A DNA stretch of 64,000 nt from Plantago ovata. Its lineage: Eukaryota > Streptophyta > Magnoliopsida > Lamiales > Plantaginaceae. Both the position numbers and the translations under genes were made by a program. The DNA is taken from assembly GCA_028274465.1 (NCBI GenBank), contig CM051456.1:74386753-74450752 (forward strand), given 5' to 3'. Below are positions 45,701 through 55,835 of the stretch, in pieces. How positions within the stretch are numbered: the stretch's first letter is position 1; every line of letters starts with the position of its first letter. The notes beneath the pieces were generated by a model. It made no database searches. It was not told the origin of the DNA and saw nothing but the letters and a program-made list of their open reading frames with translations.

Positions 45701-46797
45701 AAGTAGATGCTGAAAACCCAAAAGTTGAACAACCTCCCAGTCAGCAACAGGAATCTGCTCCAACGCCTGCTGAGAAAAGTACTTCAGCAACTGAACAAGT
45801 TGCTGAGACTGAAGAAGAATACGCCAGAAAGCGGGCTGAAATGCCTAAAGGAAAAGCTAAGCTTTCTTATGCCGAGTTAGCATTACTCGAAGCTCAGGTC
45901 ACTGATTCAAACCTTGGAGAAAATGAAGATATTGATGAAGATTATCAACGAGCATTACATAATAGTTTACAGATTCATGACAGACATACTCAACATCTAG
46001 ACATTGCTCAATCTTCAGGAGTAAACAACATGGAAGATTCCTCCCTTCCACTTACTACTGGTGAAATTCCAGTCGTTGAGTCTCAAGAGTTGCCTTCAGC
46101 AACCACTCAACCAAATGTATCTGAGGCAAAAGACTTAGGCGTCAAGGTTGTTGGCCTTGATGAACCTGATGAGGAAGAAAATTTGTCCGATTTCTCAGCA
46201 AATGAAGAAGAAAAAGCAAAGAAAGATGAACCAAAAGTGGTAGAAATTCCTCCAGCATCCATGATTTCTGATGAAGGAGATATGGAAAGAAGCTGCTTGC
46301 TGAGAAACGACGATCAGATTGCCACAGAAATAAAAGCCCATTCACTTACTCCCTATTTAGTGTCGTTTCCAAACATTGAGAAGTTTACTCCGAGAATTAA
46401 AGCACTAATGGTTGTTCACAAAGCATGCCAAGAAGAGGATGATGCACTACTTGCTGAGAGTCCACTAGATATCGCAAAAATACTTACTACTGTGCTGAGA
46501 CGCACTACTACACTTACCATAGCTCAGAAAGACATAAGTCTACATCACAAGAGCTATGAAGATGATGTCAGTCAAGCACTCAAGTTAGCCAAAAGTGCAT
46601 TGACAAAGGCTCAGTCAATCATGGAAGAGAAAGTAAATAGCGAGCGAAGACATGAGGAGAATTTGGCTTTTATTAAGGAAGAATTGTCTAAGCTGACTTC
46701 TTATCAGCAAGACATGATTCGTAAATACAACAGCCTCCATACTCTTGCTGAAAATTGCAATGAGTTTTTCTCTATTCACATCAAGTCGATGATGTAA
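42777..46797 (+). pseudogene. First extra ORF of E (env-like position), with intron-like segments
   Basis: Starts at 42777 with a basic N-terminus (MASKSQTSKNTKSSKADSAG). Frameshifts at an A8 run (43020-43027), near 43300, near 45290 and near 45500 split it into frames 42777-43034, 42982-43302, 43226-44935, 45207-45557 and 45448-46797. A conserved-looking block is CHSLGLALLLIKVLDTQVGG to YILEHYHIQ (about 43400-43665); then a Ala/Glu/Thr-rich tail, acidic stretches and a likely C-terminal coiled coil (SERRHEENLAFIKEELSKL). Three short GT...AG segments after CAGCAG or AACAG look like introns (44737-44810, 44879-44951, 45048-45106). I see no clear signal peptide or membrane segment, so an envelope role is not supported by sequence. 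Confidence 0.6.
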
Positions 46798-46800
46798 TCC

Positions 46801-47905
46801 ATGTCTAAGGGGGAAGATTCAAGGAAAAGGAAGTCTTCAAGAGACAAATCATCTGCTACCCCCTCTGAAGCTCCACTAAAGTTTCCTGGACCGCCACCCA
46901 GAGAACCTCTTGTTGAAACAGAGTAAAGTTCTAAAAGAAGAGCTGAAACAGATTCTGAGAGAAGTTCAGCAAATCCCAAAAGGAGAAAAACATATGCTGA
47001 TACTCCAGAATTCTGTCATACTGAAAGTCATCAAGGCATTGATGAAGATGATGACAATGATGATGACCAAAACAATAGCTCAAGCTATAAGGGCCAAGCC
47101 TCTTTCTACTTTGACTCCATTTGGCCAGTCCAAACATTTCTCTTCTGACTCCAGATCTTCAAAGGAAATGCTAAGTCAAGAAGAACAAAGCAAAGACAAG
47201 AAGAAATAAGGCTTAGATAATATTGCTATAGGCACTGGCATTGACTATACAAAGACCAGCAATGAGGAAACCACTCAAAATGTGGTCAGAAACCTCCATG
47301 GTTGCTGGATCATAAAGCTAGAAGACCTACTGGCAAATGACTTCTTTCCAACTGATGTACTGAACCAAATGTACACTTGGATTGAGTTAAAGGTCACGAA
47401 GAAAGAAAGGGATCCTCCTCCCTACCCAAGGAACATAGCTGTGAAATGGTTGAACATTGAAATTTTAGTAAGAAGAACTTCCATCAGCAAGAAGATAAAA
47501 CAAGAGCCTGATCTAATCAAGCCGATCGATGTTTCTTACTATAATGATCCCATGACCAAGAAGTCAAAAAAGAAATATGGCTTGATTCCTTATGAGTATT
47601 TCTATCTTACTGCAAAGGATCAAGAAGAAGATCTTCTTTGGTTAAGGAAGATTCATGCCAACAAGGGGATTTCAGACACTCAGCTACTACATGCTAGGAA
47701 TTGGGGCATGCACTTGTGGGTATTACACTACAAAGAGATGAATGGTGAAAACCATCACTATACTGCCTGCAAGAATGCAAGAATAATTCAACTTGAAGTC
47801 CGTAAGCTACTTGAAGATTACGAGAAGGACTGCGTTGAATTTACTGCTCTTGCTAAGAAGAGTGCAAAAGAGATTCTTAGAGAATCCTCTGCTGGAATAG
47901 AATAG
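46801..47905 (+). pseudogene. Second extra ORF of E
   Basis: Starts MSKGEDSRKRKSSRDKSS at 46801; an in-frame TAA lies near 46923 and a frame change before the long open part (47282-47905). The basic, Ser-rich N-terminus (KRRAETDSERSS) is followed by an acidic Asp-rich run, then a conserved C-terminal domain (LEDLLANDFFPTDVLNQMYT, GLIPYEYFYLTAKDQEEDLL, ARNWGMHLWVLHYKE, ACKNARIIQLEVRKLLEDY). The same protein is encoded, more decayed, in E' (49663-50703). Function not recognised. Confidence 0.65.
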
Positions 47906-48164
47906 TCCCTTGAAAAGCTTTGTTTTGCTTGCTGATTGTTTTAGTTATCTGTGAACTTTTTTTTAAACTTATTACTGAAAGATAACTATCAGCAATGAAC
48001 TTTTTAACTCTTATTGGTTCTTGATTATGCAAATTATTTTATGTTTACTGTTTTATTATTCAAGTATGTTTGCATTAATCAACTGATTTATTCAACATCA
48101 GGAACCTCTAAAAGGGTAACAATTAATTTAGCCATGGATTGCTAACATCAAAAAGGGGGAAATT
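47906..48164 (+). promoter_or_regulatory. 3' spacer and PPT of E
   Basis: AT-rich spacer with no ORF, ending in the purine tract AAAAAGGGGGAAATTT (about 48149-48164) directly before the LTR start. Confidence 0.8.
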
Positions 48165-49662
48165 TGTTAGGAAACTTGTAAATTTTGATGAGCAATTAAC
48201 CATATTAAATTATGTAAAGTCCAGTAACTAGTACTCTTAAGGTCCATAGGAATTTAGAATTTTAAGGACATTGTAAAAGAGGAACGTTTGCTGAAAGACT
48301 TAGTGTAGGTACTAGTCAGGTTCTTTTGTTTGCTAATGATGTACTTTGTTTTACAAACGAACTATTGAAGACCTAGAACCGCTCAAAAAGTTGAAGATTC
48401 GAAGACTGAAGACTTAGAAGAATTCTGAGGAAGGTATCTACAAAGGCACATGTTGCTTCAGAAAGTGAGAATTTCAGCAACAGCTTGCATAAGTGAAAAT
48501 CTATATGACAGAGTAGGTTGTGCTTGCTGAAACTGAGACTGACCACTTGCTGACAACATATGTGACCTCCTTGCTGAAGAGTACTTGCATTTTGGCTCCA
48601 ACGTTCATATTTGAATTTGATTCAAAAGAACATTAAATGCAAAGTAGGCACGCGAAGAACATGAAGACAAAAAGACAAATGAAGAACGTTGCTGAAAGTA
48701 CAAAAGCAAGATAGTGACATCTTAAGGTACAAAGCCTTAAATTTAAAATTCAAACGGCTCCCTTGAGACACTATAAAAGAGTAGAAGGTGTGTCAACAAC
48801 GTGATCAAACTCTCACTTGTGCTTTAAACACTCAAATCCTTCTCTACTCTTTACTGCCTATTGATCTGTTCCAAGACTTAAGCTTGAAACAAAAGCTACT
48901 TGCGAAGAAGTAGAACATTGAAAGCTAAGAAAGTAGTTAAGTGTTCTTTATTTTGAACAAGAACAAGTCTTGACACCAGAAACAACAAACTTGCTTACTG
49001 CAAAGTATTAGAAGTTGTGTTTCTTTAGATAACTTGTTATAGCTGTAAAGTTATATTCAAATCATCTCATCCCAAACCTCTCTAACTGATAAACACCCTT
49101 TACAAGCGTGAGATTCAGGGGGAATTAATCAAGCATAGTGTTGTTGATTATAGTCCCAAGTTTGGTGGAGAACAAAGTTACAGTTCTCTAGTTTAGGTCT
49201 GAAACAAGGCAAGTGTGCTTTGGTTTTTGAGAATCATTAGTGATAGGATTTGTAAGGAACCTCATATCTTATCATAGTGGATTCATTCCTAGAAAGGACA
49301 AAGTGGATTAGTTGAGAGATTACACCACTCTCAGATACCACTATAAAAGTGTTTGTGTGATTTACTTTAATGCACTTAGTTTTTAGCAAGTTACTATTAT
49401 CGTACACTGTCACTCTGCTCACTTGTTGAAACTAGTTCTCTGATAAAATCACTTATTGTAAAAGACTTCCGTACTCAGTTTTTAAGTATCAGCAAACTCA
49501 TTACTGAAAAGTAATAAGCACTTGCTGAGAAAGTTAAGTACCAGCAAACTCATTACTGAAACGTAATAAGCACTTGCTGAGAAAGTTTTAAACGACTAAA
49601 AGTTTGAAAAGACTATTAACCCCCCTCCTCTAGTCTTTTCTTGTTGTTTAAAGGGACCAACA
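48165..49662 (+). repeat. 3' LTR of E
   Basis: 1,498 bp from TGTTAGGAAACTTG to GGGACCAACA. TATA box CTATAAAAGAG at about 48771-48781. Twin 52-bp repeats near the 3' end (49482-49585). About a dozen TTGCTGA or TCAGCAA words. A matching but truncated LTR piece is at 50746-51430. Confidence 0.85.
49482..49585 (+). repeat. Tandem 52-bp repeat in the E LTR
   Basis: Two units starting TTAAGTA(T/C)CAGCAAACTC. Each has an outer stem CAGCAA/TTGCTG and an inner stem ATTACT-GAAA-AGTAAT in the first unit (ATTAC/GTAAT in the second). The units differ at two positions. Confidence 0.85.
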
Positions 49663-51430
49663 GGGAAGATAGACCACAATCAAAGCTAAGAAAAAAGGAT
49701 TTGCCTCCTCCTACTCCCTCCTCCTTGCTGAAATTACCAGGACCACCACAACAAACAGAATCACTTGCTGAAGAATTGCAAGATTCAAGATCTAGAAAGA
49801 GATCAGAAACTGATTCTGAAAGAAGATCAACAAGAGTAGACAAGAAAAGAAAGACTAATGCTGACACTTCTGCTTCTTGTAAGGAAGATGTCATTCATCA
49901 AGAAAATGATGATTATGATGATGATGATGACAATGCTACTATTTCAAAGACACTGAACAGCAAGCCTCTCAATGCCAAGACTCAATCTGGCAATACCTTG
50001 TTATTTTCCTCTGGATCTTCAGCAAGAGACCAAGGAAATAACTCAAGGGAAAGAAGAAGAAACAGAAGAGCTGAAAATAAAAGAAAATCCTACAATGTTG
50101 TTGGCTTAGGTGTTCAGTACACTAAAACAAGCATTCAAGACACCCTTCAAAATATGGTAAGGCAGAAGAAAGGATTTTGGACCCTAAAGATTGAAAATCT
50201 TCTCGCCAATAGCTACTTTCCAAAAGCTGAATACAACAAATGGACAAATGGAATATCATAAAAGTGGCTAGCAATGAAAGAGAAGCATCACCACTCTCCA
50301 GCTATGAAGAAAGAAAACTGTGGTTGAATGCTAACAGCTCTCAGAAAGAAGTTGAATGAGATTCTGAAAAAGGCTAGAAAAAAACTCTTCGTAATTCCAT
50401 ATGAGTAGTTCTATCTCACTGAACAAGATCAGAATTAAGACTTGCGCTGGCTAAGGAAAGTATACAAAGATCAACACTTAAGTGATCTACAGATTGAACA
50501 TGCTAGTTGTTGGGGATTATATCTCTGGACTGAATACTTTCAAATTGAAAGACCCCAAGCCAACTACATTCAAAGATGCAAACTCAGCAGAGAGAAACAA
50601 TTGTAAGTCAGAAAGCTTCTTGAAGATTATGAAGCTGACTGTAACGAATTTCCTCAAGTTGTTGGAGCCAGTGTCAACGAGATCCTCAAGGATTGTTTCT
50701 AAGCTAGAAACTTCAATTAGCTTAGACCTCAATTAGCTTAGATCATTCCATAGGAATTTAGAATTTTAAGGACATTGTAAAAGAGGAATGTTTGTTGATA
50801 GACTTAGTATAGGTAGTAGTTAGGTTCTTAAACTTGCGGATGATGTACTTTGTTTGCAAAAACAATCTATTGAAGACCCAGAACCGCTCAGAAAGTTGAA
50901 GACTTGAAGACTTAGAAGATTTCTAAGAAAGGTATCTACAAAGGTTCATGTTATCTCAGAAAGTGAGAAACTCAGCAACCAGTCAGTTTAAGTGAAAATC
51001 TATATGACAGAGTAGGTTGAACTTTCTGAACTGAGTATGCTTACTTGCTAATAGCACATGTAACCTCCTTGCCGAATCACAACTGCATTTTGGCTCCAAC
51101 GTTCACATTTGAAATTCAAAGAGAATTAAATGCTAAAGCACGCGCTCTGAAGATCTGAAGACAAAAGAAGACGCTGCTGAAAGTGACCTTATAGCATGAT
51201 AGTGACATCTCTTGGTTGAAGTCCTAGAATTCAAATTTAAACGGCTCCCTTGAGAGACTATAAATAGAGGTCCGTAGGCTGAGTAGAAGGGTGTATCAAC
51301 AACGTGATCAAACTCTCACTTGTGCTTAAACACTCAAACCTTCTCTACTCTCAAACTGCCTATTGATATGTTCCAAGACTTAAGCTTGAAACCAAAGCTA
51401 CTTGTGAAGAAGTAAAATACTAAAGCTAAG
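49663..51430 (+). mobile_element. E': decayed second SIRE-like copy (extra ORF and partial LTR)
   Basis: Directly after the E LTR. 49663-50261 is open and parallels the second extra ORF of E (RKRSETDSERRSTRVDKKRK, acidic run, LKIENLLANSYFPKAEYNKW); decayed frames continue to about 50703 (RKLLEDYEADC). LTR sequence follows from about 50746, matching the E LTR from its position ~75, with TATA near 51261 (ACTATAAATAGAGG), and stops abruptly at 51430. The first ~65 bases of the LTR and the spacer before it are deleted. Most likely E inserted into E', but the other half of E' is not visible. Confidence 0.7.
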
Positions 51431-51632
51431 ACGTGCCACCTAGGGGAGGCAACGCGTCGATTGACGCGCCACCCCGAGGAACCACGTGCGATAGCACGCG
51501 ATAGGGAGATCGGTCGTTACGGCCGATCCGTGCTTGAAGAGGTGCGGCCCCATCACATAGGGGAGGCCACCGCCGTGTGGAGGAACAGAGGAGGAGGGAG
51601 GAAGCCATGATCTTCAATCCGAAATGGAGAAG
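51431..51632. other. GC-rich segment of unknown origin
   Basis: About 200 bp, clearly more GC-rich than its surroundings, between the broken E' LTR and Copia-1c. On the minus strand an ATG at 51608 opens a frame beginning MASSLLLCSSTRRWPPLC that stays open past the segment end. It does not match any other part of the window. It could be a fragment of a host gene or the edge of another element; I cannot decide. Confidence 0.4.
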
Positions 51633-54387
51633 TGATAGTGTATATGTCCTAGAGACAGTCTTTATTAAGGGCATGCAACCCTTATTAAGGGCATATATGT
51701 ACTATTACACAGGTCAACATAATATAATATATGTTTGTTTATTTGACTATTGAGTATCTCTTTCATATTTATATTACACCAGGCATACAGCATGTCATAT
51801 CTCTATTCCTGTCTGTATTGATATCAAACATGCCCCCTCGGATAGATGACCGATCACACAGATAGTGGGAGCTATGTGAGTTATCATCTATCCCAAACTC
51901 TCCCTAGTCGAGGTTCATCTCGGATGTAGGGGTCTGAATGAACCAACTGAGACTAGTATGCGTAGAGCAAGTATGAGCCGATCCCACGGCCACGGAACGG
52001 ATTGTTGGACAATCAAGAAATGTTCCCATAACTCCGCATAGTTGTTCGAAGGGTGATTACCGAACAATGGAAGTACCCACCGGAAACTCCCATCGATGTA
52101 TACTCTACACCGAACTGTCTATGGGAACCTGAAAGTTGTCGAAGTGATGCCAGTCGTCCTTTGGACTTACATGACTTTATCATCACATTTGTTGCCCCAT
52201 ATCCTTGGTGGACCCGTCGATGTCAGCTCTGAATAAGCAGTTGACCCAAGACACGATCCAGGATTATGGCTACATACAAATGGGAATGATAAGTGCTTCT
52301 GTGAAGGATTCATCTCTCATGTGTAGCACAGGAGAGCACTGCTCATAGTCGTTCATAGTTGTGATTGGTCAAATCGCTGGCCAGCGTATCAATATTATTA
52401 TGATAGTCATAATAGATATTGGATTCACCAAGCAACTCACTCAAGACGCCCGTGGATGTATTCTTGGGATAGACACTTCATCGATCCTAGATTCATTCGA
52501 GTCAGTCAGATGAAGGGACGTTACCATCGCCGCGTTGATCGCAACAGACTTCACAACGAAAGGGTTTGCTTTGAGAAACCTCTCAAACGTCCTCATGTAT
52601 TAATATTGCGAATGCAACCGTCTAGGAATTCCATTTTGCCTAGTGTAGCACTTGCTTAATACAATGAGGCCCTATGGGTCACACTATGTGGTGATTCAGC
52701 TTATCCGAATATCCTTGAAGATGGAATCACAATTAATTTAGAATTAATTGTGATTGATGAATTATAATTGATTTGGAATTAATTATAAAGTTTTATGGCT
52801 CAATTAATAATTTGGAATTATTAATTGAATTGGATGATTAATTGTATTTTATGTAAATCCAATTAAAGATTATATTTTAGAAATATAATAGAGGTTTGAT
52901 TTGAAATGATATGTTAATTTAGAATTAATATATGCACATGGACAAAATCTACTTGGAGTTTGAATTGCCTTAGAATTATAAGTGGGTCCCAAAATCGGGA
53001 CCCACCTATCCCCCTTAGACGCGCGCACGAAGCAGTAGTAGTAGGGGAAGAAGTTCGACTCCTTCCTCTATTAGAAGTCAAGGGATAAGTTAGATTTTCC
53101 TGATTGAGTTCTAATTTGATTGGGAATGAATCTAGACTTGAATTGGTTTCCTTGTGCAATAAGAATTAGATTCTTAATTGTCTAATTGATTATTGGAAAA
53201 AATTGATCAAACCTCCCAATCTATACTATAAGTGAGGCATTACCCCCTAACCTATTAAATTTGAGACTTAACCCCCTTAACTATATAAAGTGTTGCAACA
53301 TATCCCTTATATAATATTTTATTATCAATTTAATATTTTCCATTCAATTTAATAATTTCCCTTCAATTAAATATTTCCGTTTGATTCCAAATTAATTATA
53401 ATACATACCGAAAAACTAATCTTGAAAATTATAATATGAAACTATACGATTTTCACTTTTATAATACAATATAATATAAATTCAAATATTATTTTTCCGG
53501 TACAATTAATAAAAATATTATTTTTTCACTTTTATAATATAAATTGTATTGGAAAAATAAGATTTGAACTTATATTATAATAGAAGTAAAATCTTATATT
53601 TTTATTATATAATTTTAAAAATTATTTTTCGGTATAAATTAGGATTAATTGGAGACAAACTGGCATATTAAATTGTAGAAAAAATATTAAATTGAATGAA
53701 AAATATTAAATTAAAGGGAAAATATTATATAGGGAGTATGTCGTAACATTTTAAATAGATGAGGGGGTTAAGTCTCAAACTTAATAGGTTAGGGGGTAAT
53801 GTCTCAATTGTAGTAAAGTTCTGGGGGTTTGATCAATTTTATCCTTGATTATTCTTTAGGCTTCTATTGACTACTATATATAGTAGACTATTAGAGAGCT
53901 TTTATGACATGGTTGAATACAGTTGATTCAAGATCATTCTTTCTACCAGTTTTCTTAGAGAAAATTAAAAGTTCTCCCCTACCTCTCAATAAGCCGCGCG
54001 CGCCACTCCCACCGGAGGAAAATTTCCGCCCCATCTTCTTGGCCACATAAATAATATCCTAGCATTCTTTCCGATAAGCTGTTCATCCGTGGATACCAAG
54101 GTTGAGGTTCAAAGAGCTGGAAACTAACTTTTATTGTCTTGCAGATAATCAAAGTATTGCAGATATCTTCGACTTCAACGAAGGAGAAGATTCACTAGAC
54201 TATTACGAAGACTTTATCGATTGGCGTATCGATTTGATACCTATTCTTGCTTTTGGAGTATTGTAAGTTTTCTGATTAATGTGTTTGTTATATACGCTAT
54301 ATGCATGATCAATTAACCTGCATGTTAAGAAAATTCTTGAAATTCCGCTGCGTACCCTAGGGGTAACTCTGACCATATTTTCTTACA
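51633..54387 (+). repeat. 5' LTR of Copia-1c (contains a MITE)
   Basis: 2,755 bp, TGATAGTGTATATGTCC to ...TTTTCTTACA. Removing the 650-bp MITE and one 9-bp TSD gives 2,096 bp, close to the other Copia-1 LTRs. The palindromic TATA is at about 53870-53885. Confidence 0.92.
53195..53844. mobile_element. Fold-back MITE, Mutator-like, with 9-bp TSD
   Basis: 650 bp with no coding sequence, flanked by a perfect 9-bp duplication TTGATTATT (53186-53194 and 53845-53853); the other Copia-1 LTRs lack it. The ends are long inverted repeats: GGAAAAAATTGATCAAACC at the left and GGATAAAATTGATCAAACC on the opposite strand at the right, with similarity continuing inward for at least ~110 bases (shared block ACCCCCTAACCTATTAA). 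The AT-rich centre also looks largely self-complementary. A 9-bp TSD is the mark of Mutator-like transposition; the transposase would be supplied elsewhere. Confidence 0.85.
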
Positions 54388-54388
54388 G

Positions 54389-54401
54389 TGGTATCAGAGC
54401 C
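54389..54401 (+). promoter_or_regulatory. PBS of Copia-1c (initiator tRNA-Met)
   Basis: TGGTATCAGAGCC, one base after the LTR; the standard Ty1/copia priming site. Confidence 0.95.
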
Positions 54402-54535
54402 AAGTTAATTGATTACGTATATACATATATATGTTATGTGATTTTGTAGTTTATGTGGATGCAATTGATTCTATGATTGATTCGATTTTCAAAAATTTTG
54501 TTTTTATATAAATTTAGAATTTATATTTTAAAAAA

Positions 54536-54579
<44 letters not shown>

Positions 54580-55835
54580 CGCCTGCGTGACGCAGGCACC
54601 CTAGGGGACGGGATTCGATCCCGTCCCCGTATATTAATATATATATACTTTCGGGTTGGACCCAAAATCGAATTTTGGAAATTTTGAGGATTGAATTTTA
54701 TATTTGAAATATAAATATGATTTAATTGTAATTATTGTTAACTAGAGGGGTTAAATTTAATTAGTATTAAGTCAAGGGGCTTATTTGTGATTTATCAATT
54801 TATTGTTTATTACAAATAAGTCTTTCTACTTTTGAATTTTAAATTTAACACCTCCAAGGTTTCGAAAATTACAATTGAGTCCTTCGGGTTTTCAAAAAAT
54901 TGCTACCTGGTCAATAGAATTTTCGATTTTTCAATCTAGTCCAAATTTCCAATTTTTCATAGAGATTATAAGTATGGGATTATAATTTTCATAATGAAAT
55001 TATGAAGTCATTTGGCATCCACATAGGCTACTACTTGTTTGTTTGCTCAATATGCTATTGTTTGATAATGGATGTTTAAATACCATGTATTTTACTTTCC
55101 GTTCGACTGCTATGCATGCGAGGATAGGCGGCGCCCTCTTATTTGTCGGACCGCATATTTTTATGTATGGGTAGGCGGCGCCCATTATGTGCTTGACCGC
55201 GTTTAGAACTAGAATGGATAGGCGGCATCCATTACGTGTAGACCGCTCATGCATGATGGGTAGGCGGCGCCCTTATTTATTGGTAGATGACTGATAACAA
55301 CCATCAAGCTACAAGCCCCAACCAATATAAGTGCAGAAATATGTACACGTATGTGTTTCTGAGATGATTTCCATGGGGTGCTTTAATTCTGAACTTTCAT
55401 TCCGTTTCCCTGTATTGGCGACCTCGTCTTGCAGACTCGCAGTGATCGTCAGATTAGAGTAAGCCTATGGTTATAACTTACTGCATATTGTATTTAGCGA
55501 CCTCGATAGGTACAATATGTAGAGCATCAGGTTAAATTAGATTTAACATCCAAGAGTTGCGTGACGCAATTGGATAGTCCTACCGGTCATATTATGTTAT
55601 GCGACCAGCCCCCGTTGGAGTATAGCATAATATGGATTTGGATCTTGGCCACTACGGTAACTTGTTGGACATTACCCGTATGTTTGTTTTGAGGGCAATC
55701 ATATGTGAAAATAGTGGAAGCTAAACAGCTAAAGGACCTTGTTGTTTAGTTATGTTGACTGTGTATTTAGAAATAGTATTTCAATAGTTGATTTATTATT
55801 TTCGGTCTATATTATTTCTCCTTAGGAAAACATAA
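54402..55835 (+). other. Leader of Copia-1c with structured repeats
   Basis: No ORF of note. A (TA)n microsatellite (54541-54571); hairpin GCCTGCGTGACGCAGGC (54581-54597); a hairpin with an 11-bp stem, GGGGACGGGAT pairing with ATCCCGTCCCC around TCG (54604-54628); four modules of (A/G)GGTAGGCGGCGCCC type with a following GACCGC (55119-55275, spacing 43-48). The leader places gag far from the LTR; the hairpins could serve packaging or dimerisation, which is inference. Confidence 0.7.

Larger units (their letters stand above)
18150..49662 (+). mobile_element. SIRE-like copia element E (3' two-thirds), split by Copia-1b
   Basis: Begins inside the reverse transcriptase, is interrupted at 19088-41640, then continues through the end of RNase H, a hairpin-rich spacer, a long extra-ORF region, a PPT and a 1.5-kb 3' LTR. 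The RNase H end motifs (KHIDIRHHF, DHVEKGDI, ADIFTKPL) and the extra ORFs after pol fit the SIRE/Maximus type of Ty1/copia. The 5' LTR, gag, protease and integrase are not in the window. The heptamer TTGCTGA/TCAGCAA is very frequent throughout. Confidence 0.8.

Noticed and set aside
42777..46797. Retroviral-type envelope gene in E
   Set aside because: The position is env-like, but I see no signal peptide, membrane anchor or glycoprotein pattern; the protein is acidic, low-complexity and coiled-coil, so I call it only an extra ORF.
55119..55275. CRISPR-like array (regular short repeats with spacers)
   Set aside because: The genome is a plant; the units are short, imperfect, palindromic modules in a retrotransposon leader.
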